Made by a program: the position numbers and the translations under genes | Assembly: GCF_000020505.1 (NCBI RefSeq) | Contig: NC_011027.1 | Span: 1,472,001 to 1,536,000 of the forward strand | Source: Chlorobaculum parvum NCIB 8327 | Lineage (GTDB): Bacteria > Bacteroidota > Chlorobiia > Chlorobiales > Chlorobiaceae | Direction of reading: 5' to 3' | Length of the DNA: 64,000 nt | In this document: in pieces, positions 58,242-64,000 of the stretch | Layout of the letters: every line of letters starts with the position of its first letter | Numbering within the stretch: position 1 is the first letter of the stretch | Notes under the pieces: model-generated | What the model saw: the letters and a program-made list of their open reading frames with translations, nothing else | What the model was told of the DNA's origin: nothing | Databases searched by the model: none

Positions 58242-58383
58242 ATTATGGTGACTTAACGTAAGAGAAGAAGCGTAAAGTTCCAAATTGTCGGAAAGAACGG
58301 TACGGTTGACTGGGGAAAACGCAAGGCCTATATTGTTTTTCATCACAATCACCACCCACTTTTGACAACCCCGACAAGCCACC

Positions 58384-59406
58384 ATGACGTTGCATCGTTC
58401 TCCCCTGCTTCTTCCGCTCCTCACGCTTTTCTGCCTGATACACGCCGCTCCTGCGTTTGCTGCGCAAACCATCACGCTGGACAACGGCGACCGGCTGACC
58501 GGCACCGTCGAGCGCATGAGCGACGACATCGTAAAATTCAAAACCGGCTACGCAGGAACCATCAGCATCGAATGGAAAAAAGTTCGTGAAATCCGCTCCG
58601 ACGATGAACCGATGCACGTGCGCCTGACCGGCAACGGCACCATTCCGGTCAAATCCATCATCCGGAACGGCGATCGCATTCTGCTCGACCAGCAAAGCGA
58701 ACCGGCAGTGAATGTCTCCCAAATCAATCCCGACGACTGGGAAACCGGCAAGGCAGCAAGGCTCAGCGGCGAAATCGGCCTCTCCTTCAAACTCGACCGA
58801 GGCAACACGCATGAAAATCGGAGCGATATTGCGACGAATCTCGAATGGAAAAAGCTGAAACACCGCGTCAGGCTGGCAGGAGAGCTCGAATACTACAAAA
58901 CCGACGGCACCGAAATACAGAACCGCTGGACGGTCGGAACGACCTACGACAACCACTTCTCCAAAAATCTCTACTACGGCGCATCGGCCTCGGTCAAGCG
59001 CGACCGGATGACCGACCTGAACCTGCGCTGGACGGCTGGCCCCTACTTCGGCTGGAACATCGTCAACAACACCCGCACGAAGTTCAGCATTGAGAACGGT
59101 CTCGAATACACCTCCGAGGAGTACCTCTCGCGCAGCAACGAAAGCTTTATTTCCGACGCGTGGAGAATGGAGTTCAGCTATTTTATCATTCCCGGCAAGC
59201 TGGAATTGTACCATCGCAACAAAGGCCTCGTCAGCCTCGCCGACGCTGGTGGTTTGTCATTCGATACCTGGAGCGGCCTGAAAGCACCAATCGCCGGAGG
59301 GCTCAACACCAGCGCTGAACTGAAAACCTCGTACAACGGCGACGCCCCGGAAGGCACCGTGCCCTGGGACACAACCTACCGCCTGAAGCTGGGATACCAG
59401 TGGTAA
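58384..59406 (+). CDS. DUF481 outer-membrane beta-barrel protein (YdiY-like)
   Basis: Protein of 340 aa with a signal peptide (about 1-27, ending PAFAAQ), a small beta-sandwich segment (about 28-110, [25 protein letters not shown]), and a DUF481 barrel with alternating aromatic strands ([20 protein letters not shown] ... YRLKLGYQW). A salt-induced porin-like role has been proposed for some relatives, but no function is established. A CCTATATTG -10-like box lies about 45 nt upstream. The next gene starts right behind it. Confidence 0.85.
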   Translation: MTLHRSPLLLPLLTLFCLIHAAPAFAAQTITLDNGDRLTGTVERMSDDIVKFKTGYAGTISIEWKKVREIRSDDEPMHVRLTGNGTIPVKSIIRNGDRILLDQQSEPAVNVSQINPDDWETGKAARLSGEIGLSFKLDRGNTHENRSDIATNLEWKKLKHRVRLAGELEYYKTDGTEIQNRWTVGTTYDNHFSKNLYYGASASVKRDRMTDLNLRWTAGPYFGWNIVNNTRTKFSIENGLEYTSEEYLSRSNESFISDAWRMEFSYFIIPGKLELYHRNKGLVSLADAGGLSFDTWSGLKAPIAGGLNTSAELKTSYNGDAPEGTVPWDTTYRLKLGYQW

Positions 59407-59432
59407 AACAATCGATGGAGGAGCGCAAAGAA

Positions 59433-60926
59433 ATGCAGCAGTCACCAGTCAAAAAGAGCAACCACAACAACAGACTCCTTATCGGGATTATTACCGGCAT
59501 CGTGGCGGGGGCGCTGCTCGGCGGCTTCTGGCCGGAAGGCGGCCTCACGGTAAAATTTGTTGGCGACCTGTTCATCCGGTTCCTGATGATGATTGTCATG
59601 CCGCTCATCATCGCAGCGATGGTCAGCGGCATCGCGCGGCTCGGCGACGTCCGCAAGCTTGGCTCGCTCGGCACGCGGACGCTCGGCTACTACATCGGCA
59701 CCACGGCGCTGTCGGTCTTCACCGGCATTCTACTGGTGCTCTGGATTCAACCGGGCAAAGCTGGACTGGAGAACTCGAAGGCTTCGATCACGCAGGCCAA
59801 CGTCCAGTACCGCATCGAAGGCAACACCGTCCGGATAGACTCGGCGGCGCTTCCGGACAGCGATCTGACGACCTCGACCCTGCACCTGCTCGACCGGAAC
59901 CTCTCGGCCTCGATCGACTCGACTCGGCAATCCGGCGACACGATTGTCATCACGACATCCGGATGGAAACGGCGGGCTGAAGCAGTGACGCCGGAGAACG
60001 GCGAGGGAAAAGGCATCCGACTCGACCGACAGCCTGACAAGCGTTTCATGCAGGAGAAGCGAGCCATCGGTGACATTCTCAAGGAAGTCGTGAGCGGCCT
60101 CGTGCCGTCGAACATCTTCAAGGCGATGGCGAACAACGAAATCCTGCCGGTCATCACCTTTTCGCTGCTGCTCGGCGCAGCGCTCTCCATGACCGGCGAG
60201 GCGGGCCGCACGGCCATCCTGTTTTTCAACAGCCTCAACGAGGCGATGATGAAGATCATCCACCTCGGGATGTACGTCGCGCCGGTGGGCATCGGGGCGC
60301 TGATCGCCGGGCGACTCAGCGAAGCGGGCGGCTTCAGCGGCTTCTGGCCGGAGCTGCAACAGCTCGGCAAGTACGCCGCGACGGTCATCGGCGGCCTCGC
60401 GATCCACAGCCTCGTCACGCTGCCGCTGCTCCTGAAATTCTTCGGCAAACGCTCGCCGTCGGGCTACGCCGTCCGAACCTTCCCCGCGCTGCTCACCGCC
60501 TTTTCGACCGCGTCGAGTTCAGCCACCCTGCCGCTCACCATCGAGTGCGCCGAGGAGAACAACGGCATCTCAAAACGCACCGCCGGATTCGTGCTGCCGC
60601 TCGGCGCAACGGTCAACATGGACGGCACCGCACTCTACGAAGCGGTTGCGGTGATCTTCATCGCGCAGATGAATGGCATCACGCTCGGCACGCCGGAGCT
60701 CGTCGTCGTCTTCCTCACGGCGACGCTCGCCGCCATCGGTGCGGCAGGCATTCCCGAAGCGGGGCTGGTGACGATGGTGCTGGTGCTCAAAGCGGTGAAC
60801 CTCCCAGTCGAAGGCATTGCGCTGATCTTGGCCATCGACTGGTTCCTCGACCGCTGCCGAACCACCGTCAACGTCTGGGGCGACAGCGTCGGTGCGGGTA
60901 TTATCGACCGGAAGGTGAAGAGGTAG
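59433..60926 (+). CDS. Dicarboxylate/amino-acid:cation symporter (DAACS family)
   Basis: GltP/DctA-type symporter of 497 aa. Conserved [20 protein letters not shown] (helical hairpin HP1) and [22 protein letters not shown] (NMDGT motif) are present. A GTG at 59400 and an ATG at 59415 also open the frame, but the ATG at 59433 has GGAGGAG at 59417-59423, so it is preferred. Unusual: an extra hydrophilic stretch of about 100 residues (roughly residues 115-215) between membrane segments, with repeated acidic/Ser-Thr content, much longer than in typical family members. Substrate probably glutamate, aspartate or a C4-dicarboxylate. Confidence 0.9.
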   Translation: MQQSPVKKSNHNNRLLIGIITGIVAGALLGGFWPEGGLTVKFVGDLFIRFLMMIVMPLIIAAMVSGIARLGDVRKLGSLGTRTLGYYIGTTALSVFTGILLVLWIQPGKAGLENSKASITQANVQYRIEGNTVRIDSAALPDSDLTTSTLHLLDRNLSASIDSTRQSGDTIVITTSGWKRRAEAVTPENGEGKGIRLDRQPDKRFMQEKRAIGDILKEVVSGLVPSNIFKAMANNEILPVITFSLLLGAALSMTGEAGRTAILFFNSLNEAMMKIIHLGMYVAPVGIGALIAGRLSEAGGFSGFWPELQQLGKYAATVIGGLAIHSLVTLPLLLKFFGKRSPSGYAVRTFPALLTAFSTASSSATLPLTIECAEENNGISKRTAGFVLPLGATVNMDGTALYEAVAVIFIAQMNGITLGTPELVVVFLTATLAAIGAAGIPEAGLVTMVLVLKAVNLPVEGIALILAIDWFLDRCRTTVNVWGDSVGAGIIDRKVKR

Positions 60927-61038
60927 GTTGAGACTGGAGTGAAAATGGATTAACTCTCCCTCTGTTGATTGCGGGATGGTACGCTCATTATCCTATATTC
61001 TTTTTACGCCATTTCCCGAGCCATTCGACCACACAATC

Positions 61039-64000
61039 ATGCCTGATTCCACGCCGCCGAACCACCCGCCCGCATCCGCTAGGCTGTCGCAAGATGCCAG
61101 CAACGTCGAACAAGCGATGAAACCCGGCTATGCCGAAATGGCGGGCTACCGGTCGTCGGAAGCGGTGGAGATTCGTGCGACAATCAAGCCACGCATCGAG
61201 CTTTTCCTGTCGTATGCCCACAACGACAAGAGCGTCAAGCAACGATTCACCGATGAGCTGAAAGCGCGGCTTGCAATCTCAAGGCATTTCCAGTTTGTCT
61301 TATCCTCGGATAACGATCTGCTCTGCGGCGACACATGGCACGATGAATTGCAGGACAGGCTCAGCCGGTGCAACTACGGCATCTTACTACTGTCGAACCG
61401 CTTTCTGGCAAGCACTTACATCCAAAAACACGAAATTCCGCTGCTTCAAGACAAGTGCTTTCCCGTCGCGCTCAAACCCATCGACATCGACAATCTGGAA
61501 ACGCACGGACTTGACCACCGCCAGATATTTTTCTTTGAACAGACCAAACCGTTTCAAAAAGTCAGCGGTGCGAATCTGAGTCAATTTATCAACGATTTCG
61601 TTGAAGAGATCGAAAAGAGCATTCTGAAACAGCGGGAAAAGCATAAAGAGGTCGCTTGCGTTGAAACGGAAGAGCACGAAGTTGAGGGCATCATTCGGGA
61701 CGAAGATGGCACACAGAAATTCATCAAAAGAAATCTGGAATATCGATGCTCGTCGTACGAATGTGAACGATTCATCGACACTTGTGGCCTGCCGGGCGTT
61801 ATCTCCCATCAAACCGAAGCCACTTCGTCGGCGGACACCGTGCAGGCGCGGCCTTACATCAGGAGCTGGGCGCTTGAGTCGGACGTGCCGTTTTTTGCGT
61901 TGCTTGGCGATTTCGGGACGGGCAAGACCTTTACCTGCCGGATGCTGGCGCGGGAGATCAATGCGCTGCACGACGAGTCGCCGGAGTCGGTGCCGCTCTG
62001 CATTTACATCGACTTGCGGCGGGTTTCGACCCGCGTCGGCGCGGAGAAGAAGGTGCCGCGCCTCGTCGATGTTTTGCGCGACGCCATCGAGTTCACCAAG
62101 GATCCGCTCGACAAGAGCATCGTGACGCCGGAGGACGTCATCCGGCTGGTGCGCTCGAACCGGGCGATGATTCTGTTCGACGGTCTCGATGAAAAGACAG
62201 TGCACTTTTCGCCGGAGGAGACCAACCGGTTCATCGCCGAACTCTGGAGCATCCGGGAGCAGCGGAGCGACAAGGAGAACGCGCCGCCGCAGGGCAAAAT
62301 TCTCATCAGTTGCCGCACCCACTACTTCCGCGACACCATCGAGCAGAACACGCTTTTCCTCGGCAGGGATCGCGAGGGGCGCTCCCGCGAGGAGTACCGC
62401 TCCTGCACGCTCCTGCCCTTCGACGCGGCGCAGATCCGGGAGTATCTGGAGAAGCGGCTCGGCTGCGATGGCGACAAGATCGAGAGCATCATCGGGCTGT
62501 TCGGGAAGGTGCACAACCTGAAAGAGCTCGCGTCGCGCCCCTACACGCTCAACCTGATGACGGAGTTCATTCCGGACATCGAGCGGCTGGCGTCCGAAAA
62601 CAAGCAGGTCAACACGGCCACGCTCTACGACACGACGGTCGAGAACTGGCTGGCGCGGGACGAGGGCAAGCACGAGTTCAGCACGTCGCACAAGAAGCGG
62701 CTCATGAAGTCGCTGGCTGCCGAACTCCACCGGCGCGGCGGCGAGGGGCTGGAGACGGACGATCTCGACGATTGGCTCGACGATTGGCTGGCCGACCATC
62801 CGGCGATCAGCGAAGCCTATCGGGGAGAAAAGCCGCGCGAAACACTCAAGAAAGACCTGCGCACGGCGACCTTTATCATCCGCGAGGAGGAGGACAATTT
62901 CTCGTTCGCCCACACCTCGTTGCAGGAGTATTTCCTTGCGGGATTTCTGGTCGATGGGTTGTCGGCGCGGGAGTTCGAGCCGCAGGAATTGGCGATGAAC
63001 ATGCCGTCGAAAGAGACGCTCGACTTCGTGGCCGATATGCTCGCCGCCGATGAGCGGAAAGGCGAAAAGGTGGTCGCGGCACTCGCCTCGATCCTTGAAA
63101 ACGCTTACCGGAAGGAGGTTTCGGAACTCGCCTTCGCTCTCTGGCTGAAGCTGCACGAGCGCGGAATGCGCACCCCCGCGCCGCGGAACGTCCGGCTCGA
63201 ACAGGCCGAACTTGCCGGATGGGTGATTAGCAACCTGAACCTTTCGGGCGCGCGGTTCGACGGGGCGAATCTGCGCGGCACGAGCTTCCGCAGCACCGTG
63301 CTCGCCGCAGCCTCGTTCAGCCGCGCCAACCTCGTCAACGCGGAGTTCCTCGGCTGCAACGCCACCGGAGTCGACTACTCGCAAGCCGATGCCGACGCCG
63401 GAATCTTGCGGAACTGCGATTTGCGGCAAAGCCGCTGGGCGGGGGCGGAACTCAGGCTTGCGTCGTTTGTTGAGTGTGAAGCGACGGAAATGGTCGATTT
63501 TCCCGTTGATGCAGAGTTCGTTGCTGCGAGGTGCGAAGGCATTGTCAGTTCGTCACTTCCAGAACATCCGCAATTATCACTCTATGATGGCCATTCTGTT
63601 GGAATCAAAGCTACCTCTTTCAACTCGGATGGCACAAAGATTGCATCTGGCTCAGCTGATGGAACAGTCAAGCTCTGGGATGCTAAATCCGGCACCTGCC
63701 TTATAACTTTGATCGGCCATACTGGTTCAGTCAACGCCGCCAATTTTAATCCGGATAGTACGCGAGTTGTTTCAGGCTCCGGTGACAAAACAGTTAAAAT
63801 TTGGGATACATATTCGGGCAATTGCATTTCGACATTCTTCGAACACGCCTTAACCATAAGCGATTGTTCATTCAGCCCAGACGGGAAATATGTTATATCC
63901 TCGTCCTATGACAAGACAATAAAAATATGGAATGTTCAATCAGGCCATTGCATTTCAACCCTTTGTGGTCATCTATCGGAGGTCAATAATGCAAAATTCA
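61039..64000 (+). CDS. TIR-NACHT-pentapeptide-WD40 protein (bacterial NLR-like), 3' end beyond window
   Basis: At least 987 codons, open to the window edge. The domain order is: a short Pro-rich leader; TIR domain (about 52-210, IELFLSYAHNDK at the start; S119 and candidate catalytic E132 in LLLSNRFLASTYIQKHEIP); linker; NACHT-type P-loop NTPase with Walker A GDFGTGKT (290-297) and Walker B ILFDGLDE (378-385); helical region ending FAHTSLQEYFLAGF (623-636); pentapeptide repeats (about 730-815, ARFDGANLRGTSF type); then WD40 repeats from about 850 (three complete, a fourth cut off). The likely job is sensing by WD40/pentapeptide regions and NAD-cleaving signalling by TIR. The ATG at 60976 also opens the frame, but a CCTATATT box at 60992-60999 favours 61039. 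Confidence 0.93.
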   Translation, partial: MPDSTPPNHPPASARLSQDASNVEQAMKPGYAEMAGYRSSEAVEIRATIKPRIELFLSYAHNDKSVKQRFTDELKARLAISRHFQFVLSSDNDLLCGDTWHDELQDRLSRCNYGILLLSNRFLASTYIQKHEIPLLQDKCFPVALKPIDIDNLETHGLDHRQIFFFEQTKPFQKVSGANLSQFINDFVEEIEKSILKQREKHKEVACVETEEHEVEGIIRDEDGTQKFIKRNLEYRCSSYECERFIDTCGLPGVISHQTEATSSADTVQARPYIRSWALESDVPFFALLGDFGTGKTFTCRMLAREINALHDESPESVPLCIYIDLRRVSTRVGAEKKVPRLVDVLRDAIEFTKDPLDKSIVTPEDVIRLVRSNRAMILFDGLDEKTVHFSPEETNRFIAELWSIREQRSDKENAPPQGKILISCRTHYFRDTIEQNTLFLGRDREGRSREEYRSCTLLPFDAAQIREYLEKRLGCDGDKIESIIGLFGKVHNLKELASRPYTLNLMTEFIPDIERLASENKQVNTATLYDTTVENWLARDEGKHEFSTSHKKRLMKSLAAELHRRGGEGLETDDLDDWLDDWLADHPAISEAYRGEKPRETLKKDLRTATFIIREEEDNFSFAHTSLQEYFLAGFLVDGLSAREFEPQELAMNMPSKETLDFVADMLAADERKGEKVVAALASILENAYRKEVSELAFALWLKLHERGMRTPAPRNVRLEQAELAGWVISNLNLSGARFDGANLRGTSFRSTVLAAASFSRANLVNAEFLGCNATGVDYSQADADAGILRNCDLRQSRWAGAELRLASFVECEATEMVDFPVDAEFVAARCEGIVSSSLPEHPQLSLYDGHSVGIKATSFNSDGTKIASGSADGTVKLWDAKSGTCLITLIGHTGSVNAANFNPDSTRVVSGSGDKTVKIWDTYSGNCISTFFEHALTISDCSFSPDGKYVISSSYDKTIKIWNVQSGHCISTLCGHLSEVNNAKF

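Noticed and set aside
61387-63429. A 680-codon open frame on the minus strand inside the TIR-NACHT gene
   Set aside because: It is antisense to a protein with clear conserved motifs; it is Arg/Glu/Leu-rich, has no family features, and results from high GC at third positions.

Overview
The window looks like chromosome of a green sulfur bacterium (Chlorobiaceae, probably close to Chlorobaculum). This is inferred from gene content and protein style: a GroEL ending in a GGM-rich tail with a CIRCE-controlled groES-groEL pair, a PsrABC-type molybdoenzyme complex with its chaperone, an N-acetyl-beta-lysine osmolyte operon, an LptD-like outer-membrane protein (so Gram-negative), and GC-rich housekeeping genes. 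No photosynthesis gene lies in the window, so the assignment is an inference, not proof.

Layout. 0-16 kb is mostly housekeeping: queD; a large membrane-anchored alpha/beta hydrolase; a long minus-strand run queC > CPBP protease > trpA > glycosyltransferase > two small unknowns; a cytosolic PAS-GAF hybrid histidine kinase; groEL/groES with CIRCE; uvrA; an Rrf2 regulator; an alpha/beta hydrolase. 16-24 kb holds lptD, trpB, two identical tRNA-Gly genes, a TupA-like ATP-grasp protein with a broken membrane ORF behind it, tRNA-Ser, a patatin pseudogene and a rhodanese. 24-34 kb is a surface/secretion block: a periplasmic trypsin-like protease with TPRs facing a two-partner secretion pair (TpsA adhesin of 1853 aa with six near-identical 237-bp repeats, and its TpsB transporter). 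34-42 kb holds a glutamine amidotransferase, a class II photolyase, an orphan antitoxin with a toxin stump, an AT-rich unknown gene, a 140-bp inverted-repeat-bounded element, RNase R and two membrane proteins. 42-48 kb is the psrA-psrB-psrC-torD operon behind a 700-bp leader that carries four copies of a dyad-like motif. 48-50.5 kb is an AT-richer patch with a decayed EcoRII-type endonuclease end, a PD-(D/E)XK nuclease fused to a DUF2075 helicase-like ATPase, and a small unknown. 50.6-61 kb carries a DUF389 membrane protein, an NhaD-like antiporter, the translationally coupled operon marR-kamA(ablA)-SSS symporter-ablB, a DUF481 outer-membrane protein and a dicarboxylate/amino-acid symporter.

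The most striking item is the last gene, which runs off the right edge: at least 987 residues of TIR + NACHT-type NTPase + pentapeptide repeats + WD40 repeats, the architecture of a bacterial NLR-like immune sensor with a presumed NAD-consuming effector. The nuclease-helicase patch at 48-50 kb is a second defence candidate.

Several genes are better started downstream of the longest open frame (hydrolase at 739, small gene at 3159, glycosyltransferase at 4739, photolyase at 35134, NhaD at 53947, ablB at 54933, kamA at 57712, DAACS symporter at 59433). Reasons are given in each entry.
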